Below, piece after piece: positions 34,805 to 42,986 of a stretch of DNA of 64,000 nt. How positions within the stretch are numbered: position 1 is the first letter of the stretch; each line of letters opens with the position of its first letter. This DNA is from Cetobacterium_A somerae (GTDB lineage Bacteria > Fusobacteriota > Fusobacteriia > Fusobacteriales > Fusobacteriaceae), in NCBI RefSeq assembly GCF_044784365.2, contig NZ_CP173065.2; one strand, 5' to 3'. Both the position numbers and the translations under genes were made by a program. The notes under the pieces are model-generated. The model was not told the DNA's origin, did not search any database, and was given only the letters and a program-made list of their open reading frames with translations.

Positions 34805-37259
34805 ACTTTATCTTTTTTAAAATTATTGAAATAAAAGATAATGGGAACATCCATAAAATGTTATAACCCCAAACATATAAAATATCTCTTATAGTTATTG
34901 ATTCAACTAGCCAGCCAAAATATGTCATAAATACAACAAAAATTTGGGTTAAAACTATTGCTGAAAATAATTTCCATTGAGGAAATGGCTTTGTAAAAAA
35001 CCACCCTGAACGTCTTGTTATAAATAGTAATAGATGTCCCCCAACAACTAATTGTAAAAATACTAATGTTTGTAATTGACTAAAACTTGTTATCTGACTC
35101 CACCCTTTATCAGCCCATACAACAAGAGCAATACTTTGAACAACAGATATAATTCCTAAAACAAAACTAACTGTGAAAACTCTCTTTTTATTCCAAATAG
35201 ATGGACCTGAACTTATCTCTGCATTATCATAAGCTATTGTCATTATTGGGATATCATCTAATAAAGCTAAAGATACAAGCATTATTGCTGTTAATGGAAA
35301 AAAAGAATCTCCATCTGTTGGAACAACTCTATGAATTAGATACTTTCCAATTAGTGTTACAATAACGGAAAATATCATAATATTAATTGTCATTGCTATA
35401 CGATAATATATGTAGCTCATCATTCTTGAAAATATTTTCTTAGCTTCATTTACAGCGTTCTCTATTACACTTAATCCTGGATTAGTTAAAATTAGTGCTG
35501 CTGCAGCTCTAGCTGCATCTGTCGCTCCTGAAACAGCAATTCCACAATCAGCTTGTTTAAGTGCTGGTGAATCATTAACACCATCACCTGTCATTGCACA
35601 AATATGACCTTTAGACTGCAAAACTTTTACAATTTCATATTTATGCTGTGGAAATACCTCTGCAAATCCGCTAGCTTCCTCTACTTGCTTTTGCATCTTT
35701 GACGTTATTGTCATATTTTTATCATCTGTTCCAAAAACATCTGTTGCCAATAAAATATTGTCTCCTATTCCTAACTGGTTAGCAACTTCCTTTGCAATAT
35801 TTTGGCTATCTCCTGTTATCATTTTTACATCTATTCCCTCAGCTTTCAAAGCTTGAACAGTTGATTTACTATCAACTCTTAAAGGATCTGCCAAAGAGAA
35901 TGTTCCCATATAGCTCCATGTTTCTCCATCACCAATTGCAAGTCCTAAAGATTTAAATCCATGAGATGCTAATTCATCTATTTTGTCTTGAATATTTTTT
36001 AAATTATCCCCAACTAACTTGCACATTTCAACTATAACTTGTGGAGCTCCTTTTACTATATGAAATGTTTTCCCATCTTTTTCTACTACTGCTTCTACCC
36101 TTTTTATAACTGGATTAAAAGGTATAAATTTATCTATTTTATAGCTAGACAAAGAATCTTTAGACTTTAGAAAATTTTTAATAGCTAAATCTATAACATC
36201 CTCCCCTTTAGGATCAGAGGCTAAAACTCCATATGTTGTCATGAGTTCACTCGTTATTCCCTCAACTGGAAAAACTCCAGCTACACTTAATTTATTTTGA
36301 GTTAATGTTCCTGTTTTATCACTACAAAGAACATTTACACTTGCTAAGGCTTCTATAGAATTTAACTTAGAAACTATAGCTTTCATCTTTGATAGTTGTA
36401 AAGCTCCTAAAGCTATCGTTACAGATATAACCGCTGGCATTGCCACTGGGATAGTTGCAACCATTAAAACCAATACTGTTTTTACTATTCTTAAAATAGT
36501 TACTTGATCTAAAGGTCTTATTAAAATCAATTGGAATGTTACTAAAATTATTGAAAGAACTACAGCTCCAATTATTAAAAAATTACCTACAGATGTTATT
36601 TCACCTGTTAACTGACTCTTAGCTCCTGCCTCAGCCACTAATTTTGCCGTTTTACCAAAATATGTATTTACACCAGTTGCAGTTACAACGACTATTACAC
36701 TTCCCTCTTTAGCTATAGATCCTGAATATACTACGTCCTGTATATTTTTTGTAACTGGTAAACTTTCACCTGTTAGGGCCGATTGATCAACTGTTAAATA
36801 ATCTCCACTTAATATTTGAGCATCAGCAGGAACTACATTCCCTAAAGCAATTGCAACAATGTCACCCACAACTAAGTCTGAAGCTGGAATCTCTTGCCAT
36901 TTAGAGTCTCTTAAAACATTAGCTTTTAATGCTAAATCATTCTTCAATGCTGCCAAGGCATCCTGTGCGCTTTTATCTTGTCTCCATCCAATAAAGGCAT
37001 TTAGTAGTAATAATAACAATATAATTATAAAATCCTTTATATCCATTGTTATTAATGAAAGTACAATTGCAGCTTCTATCATCCAAGGAATAGGTCCCCA
37101 AAAATACGGCATTAATTTTTGTAAAAGAGTTACTTTTTTCTCCTCTAATGCATTTTTTCCATCTCTTAACAATCTTTTTTGTGCTTCTGAAGTATTCAAT
37201 CCATTTTTCTCATCTGTTTCCAATTTTTTCAACAAATCATCATTTGAGATTTTATCCAT
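34803..37259 (-). CDS. P-type H+-exporting ATPase (PMA1-like, type IIIA)
   Basis: An 818-residue membrane ATPase of the plasma-membrane proton pump class. Visible are the short N-terminus typical of IIIA pumps (SEAQKRLLRDGKNALEEKK, FWGPIPWMIEAA), actuator DQSALTGESLPV, phosphorylation site CSDKTGTLTQNKL, hinge GDGVNDSPALKQADCGIAV, and about ten TMs. Such pumps use ATP to export H+. It is the last gene of an operon after ppk1 and a sugar porter (12-nt gap). AGGAGG precedes the ATG. Confidence 0.9.
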   Translation of the reverse strand: MDKISNDDLLKKLETDEKNGLNTSEAQKRLLRDGKNALEEKKVTLLQKLMPYFWGPIPWMIEAAIVLSLITMDIKDFIIILLLLLLNAFIGWRQDKSAQDALAALKNDLALKANVLRDSKWQEIPASDLVVGDIVAIALGNVVPADAQILSGDYLTVDQSALTGESLPVTKNIQDVVYSGSIAKEGSVIVVVTATGVNTYFGKTAKLVAEAGAKSQLTGEITSVGNFLIIGAVVLSIILVTFQLILIRPLDQVTILRIVKTVLVLMVATIPVAMPAVISVTIALGALQLSKMKAIVSKLNSIEALASVNVLCSDKTGTLTQNKLSVAGVFPVEGITSELMTTYGVLASDPKGEDVIDLAIKNFLKSKDSLSSYKIDKFIPFNPVIKRVEAVVEKDGKTFHIVKGAPQVIVEMCKLVGDNLKNIQDKIDELASHGFKSLGLAIGDGETWSYMGTFSLADPLRVDSKSTVQALKAEGIDVKMITGDSQNIAKEVANQLGIGDNILLATDVFGTDDKNMTITSKMQKQVEEASGFAEVFPQHKYEIVKVLQSKGHICAMTGDGVNDSPALKQADCGIAVSGATDAARAAAALILTNPGLSVIENAVNEAKKIFSRMMSYIYYRIAMTINIMIFSVIVTLIGKYLIHRVVPTDGDSFFPLTAIMLVSLALLDDIPIMTIAYDNAEISSGPSIWNKKRVFTVSFVLGIISVVQSIALVVWADKGWSQITSFSQLQTLVFLQLVVGGHLLLFITRRSGWFFTKPFPQWKLFSAIVLTQIFVVFMTYFGWLVESITIRDILYVWGYNILWMFPLSFISIILKKIK

Positions 37260-37271
37260 AAATTCATCCTC

Positions 37272-38651
37272 CTAGTCATCTTTTAAGCTCCAATACTCTG
37301 AAATTTCATGCAATGATTTTCCTTTTGTCTCTGGTATTGTAAATACTAAAATAAAAAATATAAATCCAAAAACTGAGTAGATAAAAAATATTGAAGACCC
37401 TTTAAAAATTCTATTTAAAAAAATACTGTTTGCTATAATTGGAAGTGTCCATGATACTAAAAAATCACTAGCCCAGTTTACAATTCCTGCAAATCCAAGA
37501 CTATATGCTCTTAAAGGAGTTGGTGATAACTCTCCTATATATAAAAATCTAATTGCTCCAGCTGAAAAGTTGTATGAAAATATAAATAGGTATACTAAAT
37601 AGACAAGAAGCATTGAGTAGGAGCTTAAATATATATGTACTCCTATTATAAATAATGATGCGGACATGATGAAAGTTCCTATAAATAACAAAGTCTTTCT
37701 TCCGAATTTATCTACAGTTAACATTGATACTAAAGATCCTATAGTAAAAAAGACACCATTTATTATACTTTGGTAAAATGCTGTATTAGGTCCTTCTGGC
37801 ATAATCTTTCTAAAAATATCTGAAGAGTAATAAATCAATGGATTTATTCCACAAAGCTCTGTTAATGCTGCCATAAAAAATGATATAAATATAAGTTTTT
37901 TTAATTTCCCACTTTTTTCCATTTGGTGTTCTATATTTTTACTTTCATCATCATTTCTATTGTACTTACTATGTGTTTCTATAAATTTGTCACAATCAAT
38001 ATCTGGCCAAATATCTTGCATTATTTTTTTAGCTTCATCATCTCTGTTCTTCATTAAATACCAAACTGGACTATGAACAATATAAAATAAAAAAATTAAG
38101 TATATTGCAACTACAACAATCTCTGTTCCATAAATTGTTTTCCACATCCATAAGTTATCTTGAATAATATTTTGATATTTTAACATATTAAAAGTTACAA
38201 AGTATCCTAAGATTATCCCTAATCCAGTTGTAAATTGTAATATTGATCCCAATCCACCTCTTATACTAGGAGGAGAAATCTCTGTGATATAGGACGGTTC
38301 TGAAGAAAATAACAGTCCCATACCTGCTCCTGCTATACCTCTACATAGTAGAAATAATTGAAATTTATCACCAAATAAATATACACCTATTGCTCCTATT
38401 AACATAAAAATAGTTCCTATAATTAAAGCTCTTTTTCTTCCAAGCTCATCATTTATTTTTCTTGTAAAAATACTTCCTAAAACTGCTCCTACTATAAAAA
38501 CTGATAATGCAAATCCTTCCCATGCTGAATTAAGATTAAAATGTGTGGCTACATTAGTTATCGTTCCTCCTGATATTCCCATATCATAACCTAAAACAAA
38601 TCCAGCGCTTCCTGCAATAAAAGCTGAAATTATGGCTTTTTTATACTTCAT
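37272..38651 (-). CDS. MFS sugar porter (XylE/GalP-like)
   Basis: About 459 residues and 12 TMs. Sugar-porter signatures are present: GFVLGYDMGISGGTI in TM1, the loop motif RKINDELGRKRALIIG, RGIAGAGMGLLFSSEPSYITEISP, CGINPLIYYSSDIF in TM7, VDKFGRKTLLFIG, and the closing PETKGKSLHEI. It most likely imports a hexose or pentose with H+ or Na+. The ATG at 38651 is 7-8 nt after AGGAGG; an upstream TTG start is unlikely. It sits between ppk1 (17 nt upstream) and the H+ ATPase, so proton export next to a probable proton-coupled porter is plausible. Confidence 0.9.
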   Translation of the reverse strand: MKYKKAIISAFIAGSAGFVLGYDMGISGGTITNVATHFNLNSAWEGFALSVFIVGAVLGSIFTRKINDELGRKRALIIGTIFMLIGAIGVYLFGDKFQLFLLCRGIAGAGMGLLFSSEPSYITEISPPSIRGGLGSILQFTTGLGIILGYFVTFNMLKYQNIIQDNLWMWKTIYGTEIVVVAIYLIFLFYIVHSPVWYLMKNRDDEAKKIMQDIWPDIDCDKFIETHSKYNRNDDESKNIEHQMEKSGKLKKLIFISFFMAALTELCGINPLIYYSSDIFRKIMPEGPNTAFYQSIINGVFFTIGSLVSMLTVDKFGRKTLLFIGTFIMSASLFIIGVHIYLSSYSMLLVYLVYLFIFSYNFSAGAIRFLYIGELSPTPLRAYSLGFAGIVNWASDFLVSWTLPIIANSIFLNRIFKGSSIFFIYSVFGFIFFILVFTIPETKGKSLHEISEYWSLKDD

Positions 38652-38668
38652 ACCCGGCCCTCCTTTTC

Positions 38669-40654
38669 TCAAAATTTATTATCTAAATAATAATTTTGAT
38701 ATGAGAACTCTTTTTCATCCTTATTAGGTTTTATCACAGAGTATGTTCCATCTTCGTTTTCTTTCCATCTCTTCATATTATCCTTTAGGATATTTTCAAA
38801 ATACAAATCTAGTTGTTGTCTATTTTTACTATTTTTTACAGGAAACATAAGCTCTACTCTTCGTTCTAAATTTCTAGTCATCCAATCTGCACTTGATAAA
38901 AAGTATTCTTTCTCTCCATTATTTTCAAAAATATAAACTCTGTTATGCTCTAAAAATCTTCCAACTATACTATAAACTTCTATATTTTCGCTCATATTTT
39001 TAACTCCAGGTAATAAACAACATGCTCCTCTAACAATTAAAACTATTTTTACTCCTGCATTTGAAGCATCATAAAGTTTATCTATCATACTTTCATCTGT
39101 TAATCCATTCATTTTAGCAATAATTCTTGCTTTTTTTCCTTTTAAAGCATTACTTATCTCTCTATCTACAAGTTTTTTAAATCGCTCTTCTAACTCTTGC
39201 GGTCCCACCCCAATCTCTTTCCAGTTTTGTCTTTCCTGTGGACTTATTAAATTAGAAAATAGATTGGAAATATCTTCACCAATTCCTTCATCTGCTGTAA
39301 ATAAAGAGATATCAACATAAGGTGCTTTATAGTAGTTTCCAGTTCCTAACTGAACATATCTTCTTATTTTTTCATTTTCTTTTCTTAAAATTAAAAGAGT
39401 TTTTCCGTGAACTTTTAAATCTTTTATTCCATAAATTACATGACATCCCACTCTTTCCAATTTTTTAGCCCACTCTATATTATCTCCCTCATCAAATCTG
39501 GCCTTAGCTTCAACTAATACTGTAACTTGTTTCCCTTTTTTACAAGCTTTTTCTAGTGCATCAATTATTGGCGAGTCATGATGTTTTACTCTATATAAAG
39601 TTTGTTTTATACCTAATACATCTGGATCATCTGCTGCTGTATCAATTAGCTCTGTAACTGCTTCAAAAGACTCATAAGGATGTAGTAACAATTTATCTTT
39701 TTTCTTTAAAGTTTCAAATATATTTTCTCCCTTCATCTTCTTTAAAAATTTTTCATTTAATGATTCATATCTATATTTTTCATACCCTTTTAATCCCTCT
39801 ATTGTCCATAGAAAATCTAAGTTTATAGGTCCTGATATTTCATATATCTCTGTTGTTAAAAGACTAAAGTTTTTTGTAATAAAATCCTTCATCTCTTTAG
39901 ATAATTTTCTATCATATTCAATTCTAATAACTTCACCCCACTCCCTCTCCTCTAATTGATCTTCAACTTCTTTTATTATATCTGCATTTACTTTTGAATC
40001 CTCTAAAATCTCTACACCTTCATCTCTTGTTAATCTAAAAATTCCAATCTCTTTTATTTCAAAATCTTCTAATTGAGAACTTAAATTACCTTTTATTAAT
40101 TCCTCTATTAAAATAAAATGATTTTTATCCTCTTCGAGTTTTATAACTCTTTCAAACTCTCCTCTTAATTCAACCATAATAACTTTTTTTTCTTTTGTTT
40201 TTTTCTTTTCAATCATTCCTAATAAAACTAAATTTCCAGAAGCTATTCTTGGTATCGGATGAAATGGGTCAATCTCAATTATTTCTAATATTGGCTGAAT
40301 CAATCTATTAAAATAATCATCTGCTAACTCTTTCTCTTTTTTACTTAAATTTAAATACTCTTTTATTTCAATATCTGTTTCTTTTTTTAAATCCTTTAAA
40401 TATAAACTATACTCATTATAAATATTATCCACCATTTTTTTTATGGAATTATAAATTTTTTCTCTCTCTTTTTTTTCTCTTTTTTTAGGTATTCTAACCA
40501 TGAAAAATTCATCTAAATTTGTTGATGCTATTGCTAAAAACATAGCTCTTTCTAAAAGTGGATTTCTTCCAGATTTTGATTCATATACTACCCTACTATT
40601 AAACTCTAACCAACTTAAGTCCCTATTATAAAGTTCTTTTTTCTTTTCTTTCAT
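38669..40654 (-). CDS. ppk1: Polyphosphate kinase 1
   Basis: A 661-residue enzyme that makes polyphosphate from ATP reversibly. The N-terminus YNRDLSWLEFNSRV is the Ppk1 hallmark. MFLAIASTNLDEFFMVRI follows, then the catalytic domains with LLLHPYESFEAV, GIKQTLYRVKHHDSPI, the phosphorylated-His region DLKVHGKTLLI, and the second conserved His in FLEHNRVYIFE. PLD-like folds make up both catalytic domains. It is the first gene of an operon with an MFS porter and a proton ATPase, an unusual partnership. Confidence 0.95.
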   Translation of the reverse strand: MKEKKKELYNRDLSWLEFNSRVVYESKSGRNPLLERAMFLAIASTNLDEFFMVRIPKKREKKEREKIYNSIKKMVDNIYNEYSLYLKDLKKETDIEIKEYLNLSKKEKELADDYFNRLIQPILEIIEIDPFHPIPRIASGNLVLLGMIEKKKTKEKKVIMVELRGEFERVIKLEEDKNHFILIEELIKGNLSSQLEDFEIKEIGIFRLTRDEGVEILEDSKVNADIIKEVEDQLEEREWGEVIRIEYDRKLSKEMKDFITKNFSLLTTEIYEISGPINLDFLWTIEGLKGYEKYRYESLNEKFLKKMKGENIFETLKKKDKLLLHPYESFEAVTELIDTAADDPDVLGIKQTLYRVKHHDSPIIDALEKACKKGKQVTVLVEAKARFDEGDNIEWAKKLERVGCHVIYGIKDLKVHGKTLLILRKENEKIRRYVQLGTGNYYKAPYVDISLFTADEGIGEDISNLFSNLISPQERQNWKEIGVGPQELEERFKKLVDREISNALKGKKARIIAKMNGLTDESMIDKLYDASNAGVKIVLIVRGACCLLPGVKNMSENIEVYSIVGRFLEHNRVYIFENNGEKEYFLSSADWMTRNLERRVELMFPVKNSKNRQQLDLYFENILKDNMKRWKENEDGTYSVIKPNKDEKEFSYQNYYLDNKF

Positions 40655-40787
40655 AATAAACCTCCTAAGTATTTATTTAAACAGATATAGAAAATATCTC
40701 TTACCTTTCCTTTGTTTTTAATTCATTTTTTCTGCTATCTTTAAATAGTTATCTCAAAGTATATTCTAAAGTAAGTCAAGATTTTAA

Positions 40788-40816
40788 TTGACAAATGTAA
40801 AATTTTCGGATATTAT
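40788..40816 (+). promoter_or_regulatory. Promoter of the guaD leader
   Basis: TTGACA (40788-40793), exactly 17 bp, then TATTAT (40811-40816). Transcription should start near 40823, leaving a leader of about 164 nt before guaD. The upstream part (40655-40787) shows no other feature. Confidence 0.8.
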
Positions 40817-40822
40817 TACTGT

Positions 40823-40954
40823 GTAAATTGAATAAAGTTGTACTTTAGTGCAACATGGCGCCCACAAGAGACTCATTAGGTTGTTTTATAACAGCTCATC
40901 TTGCTAGGGTGAAGTGTATCGTTAGCAAAGGTAATCCTAGGATTACCTTTTTTT
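40823..40954 (+). ncRNA. Structured leader RNA with terminator, candidate riboswitch for guanine deaminase
   Basis: Elements in order: GTTGTAC / GTGCAAC hairpin (40837-40854); a long imperfect stem CGCCC-A-CAAGA (40859-40869) with TCTTG-CTA-GGGTG (40899-40911) enclosing a small GTT/AAC hairpin; a competing stem TTGCTA (40901-40906) / TAGCAA (40923-40928); and an intrinsic terminator at 40930-40954. I could not match it to the purine, PRPP, preQ1, guanidine, THF or T-box consensus. Placement before a guanine deaminase suggests a purine-related ligand. Confidence 0.6.
40930..40954 (+). terminator. Leader terminator upstream of guaD
   Basis: GGTAATCC-TA-GGATTACC, an almost perfect palindromic stem (40930-40947), is followed by seven Ts. 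It lies 40 nt before the guaD ATG, so readthrough must be needed for expression. Confidence 0.85.
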
Positions 40955-40986
40955 ATTTATTATTTTTTATCAGGAGGAATTTTATT

Positions 40987-41466
40987 ATGGATCACAAACT
41001 TTACTTAAGAAGATGTATTGAAATTGCAGATGAAGCAGTTGCTAGTGGAAATAATCCATTTGGAGCACTTCTAGTAGATTCTAAAGGAGATATTATCGTA
41101 GAATCTGGAAATATCGAAATTACTGAAAAAGATTGTACAGGTCATGCTGAAACAACAGTTATGAGGAAAGCTACTAAACTTTATTCTAAGGAGTTTTTAT
41201 GGGATTGTACTCTTTACACAACTGCTGAGCCTTGTTGTATGTGTACTGGAGCTATCTATTGGGGAAATGTTGGAAGAGTAGTATTTGGAATAACAGAAAA
41301 GCAACTTCTTGAGCTTACTGGTAGCCATGAGAAAAACCCTACCTTTGACGTTCCGTGTAGAGAGGTTTTAGCTAAAGGACAAAAAAATATCGAAGTTATC
41401 GGTCCAATTAATGATGTTGATTTACAAGAGGAGATAGTTAAGATACATAGAACTTTCTGGAAATAG
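40987..41466 (+). CDS. guaD: Guanine deaminase, cytidine-deaminase fold
   Basis: A 159-residue zinc enzyme converting guanine to xanthine. It has the zinc/proton-shuttle motif HAE (GHAETTVMRKA) and PCxxC (AEPCCMCTGAIYWG), plus the Bacillus GuaD-type C-terminus with an aromatic end (HRTFWK). GAIYW favours purine deaminase over tRNA-specific TadA, as does the downstream purine permease. AGGAGG precedes the ATG. Longer in-frame readings starting at 40855 run through the leader terminator and are not real. Confidence 0.85.
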   Translation: MDHKLYLRRCIEIADEAVASGNNPFGALLVDSKGDIIVESGNIEITEKDCTGHAETTVMRKATKLYSKEFLWDCTLYTTAEPCCMCTGAIYWGNVGRVVFGITEKQLLELTGSHEKNPTFDVPCREVLAKGQKNIEVIGPINDVDLQEEIVKIHRTFWK

Positions 41467-41470
41467 ATTG

Positions 41471-41537
41471 TTTAGTATAAAGTTGATAATAGGGATCAAA
41501 TGTTTCTACAGGCAGCCGTAAATTGCCTACTACTAAA
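41471..41537 (+). promoter_or_regulatory. Guanine-class purine riboswitch aptamer before the permease
   Basis: A 67-nt aptamer. P1 is TTTAGT (41471-41476) / ACTAAA (41532-41537). P2 contains TTGAT/ATCAA with a 7-nt L2 ending GGG. J2/3 is GTTTCTAC (41502-41509), identical to the purine consensus. P3 is AGGCA/TGCCT with L3 CCGTAAA. J3/1 is ACT, with the specificity base C at 41530 (equivalent to C74), predicting guanine/hypoxanthine, not adenine. P1 ends 6 nt before GGAGGA and no terminator follows, so control of translation is likely. Confidence 0.85.
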
Positions 41538-41559
41538 AAAATCGGAGGAATTCAAAACA

Positions 41560-42891
41560 ATGGAAAAAGTATTAAATCAAAATGTTAAAACTAGAGCTTA
41601 TGATAAAATAGATAGTTATTTTCAAATAAGTGAAAGAGATAGTAGCTTAAAAAGAGAAATTTTAGGTGGATTTACAACATTTTTAACAATCTCTTATGTT
41701 ATTTTTGTTAATCCAACTATTCTTGCATTAACTGGTATGGATAAAGGTGCACTTGTTACTGTTACATGTTTAGCTACAGCTATTGGATCTATTTTAGGGG
41801 GAGTTTTAGGTAATGTTCCTATCGCTCTTGCACCGGGTATGGGATTAAATGCCTTTTTTACCTTTACTCTTGTTATGGGAAATGGCTTAAGTTGGCAAGA
41901 CTCTCTTGGTATTGTTTTTCTATCTGGAGTTTTCTATTTAGTTTTAGCTTTTGGAGGAATAAGAGAAAAAATAATTAGTGCTATTCCTAAAAGCTTGGGT
42001 ATAGCTTCTACTGTTGGAATTGGACTTTTCTTATCTTTAATCGGTTTAAAAAGTATGGGTGTAGCTATTCCTAATGCTAGTACTCTTGTAGCTTTTGGAA
42101 AGATTACAACACCTGTTGCACTGTCTATTTTGGGATTATTTTTAATGTTTATATTTGATTTAAAAAAAGTTAGAGGTGGAATGCTTATTAGTATAGCTAT
42201 TGTTTCACTGTTAGGAGTAATCTTTGGGGAGGTTTCTCTTCCTAGTATGATTTTATCATCTCCACCTAGCATAGCTCCTGTTGCAATGAAACTTAATATT
42301 ATTAATGTTTTAAGACCATCTCTTCTTGGAGCTATATTCTCATTTATGTTCATAGATCTTTTTGACTCTTTAAGTGTTCTTTTATCTTGCTATAAAGAGA
42401 TTCCTTTTAGAAATGAAGAGGAAAGAAAAAAAGGTCTTGGAAGAATGCTTTATGCTGATGTTATCTCAACTATGATTGGTTCTTTACTTGGAACAAGTAC
42501 AGTTACTACTTATGGTGAGTCTGTTGCTGGTATTACAGCTGGAGCTAGAACAGGTTTAGCTTCAATTGTTACAGGTTTATTATTTTTACTTTCACTTTTT
42601 GTTTCACCTTTAGTTGAAAGTGTTCCTGTATTTGCTGTTGCTCCATCTTTAGTTATTGTTGGAATTTTTATGTTTAGAAAAGTTTCATATTTAAACTTTA
42701 AGGATATGAAAGAGGCTATACCAGCTTTTATGACAATTATTCTTATGCCTATGACTCACAGTATTGCCATTGGTTTAAGTTTTGGATTTATTTCTTACAT
42801 TATCATTAATGTAGTTTGTAAAGAGTATGATAAAATTTCTAAAACTCTTTGGATTATTGGAATTTTATCTTTTGTTAATATAATTTTATAA
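41560..42891 (+). CDS. Guanine/hypoxanthine permease, AzgA (NCS2) family
   Basis: About 443 residues and 12-14 TMs. Family motifs include ILGGFTTFLTISYVIFVNP, APGMGLNAFFTFTLV, FMFIDLFDSLSVLLS and the substrate-site region GTSTVTTYGESVAGITAGARTG. It imports guanine or hypoxanthine by proton symport, feeding the guanine deaminase upstream. The ATG at 41560 follows GGAGGA; in-frame upstream codons to 41500 run through the riboswitch and are excluded. The aptamer between the two genes lets the permease respond to purine separately from guaD. Confidence 0.93.
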   Translation: MEKVLNQNVKTRAYDKIDSYFQISERDSSLKREILGGFTTFLTISYVIFVNPTILALTGMDKGALVTVTCLATAIGSILGGVLGNVPIALAPGMGLNAFFTFTLVMGNGLSWQDSLGIVFLSGVFYLVLAFGGIREKIISAIPKSLGIASTVGIGLFLSLIGLKSMGVAIPNASTLVAFGKITTPVALSILGLFLMFIFDLKKVRGGMLISIAIVSLLGVIFGEVSLPSMILSSPPSIAPVAMKLNIINVLRPSLLGAIFSFMFIDLFDSLSVLLSCYKEIPFRNEEERKKGLGRMLYADVISTMIGSLLGTSTVTTYGESVAGITAGARTGLASIVTGLLFLLSLFVSPLVESVPVFAVAPSLVIVGIFMFRKVSYLNFKDMKEAIPAFMTIILMPMTHSIAIGLSFGFISYIIINVVCKEYDKISKTLWIIGILSFVNIIL

Positions 42892-42934
42892 ATCTAAAGG
42901 AATTTTTTATTTAAGTTAGTAAAGTAGATTGAGT

Positions 42935-42962
42935 AGCGGGTACTCCTTATGGTGTACCCGCT
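42935..42962 (+). terminator. Hairpin after the purine permease
   Basis: The 9-bp stem AGCGGGTAC / GTACCCGCT has a 10-nt loop and is followed by AAATTTTTAAG. The T tract is weak, so termination may be partial. It could also be part of the 5' leader of the following ABC exporter genes. Confidence 0.55.
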
Positions 42963-42986
42963 AAATTTTTAAGGGGGTTATATAAT

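Noticed and set aside
40823..40954. Purine riboswitch or T-box in the guaD leader
   Set aside because: The purine core (GTTTCTAC, CCGTAAA) and T-box (GGTGG-type) sequences are absent here; the purine core is present only in the later 41471-41537 element.
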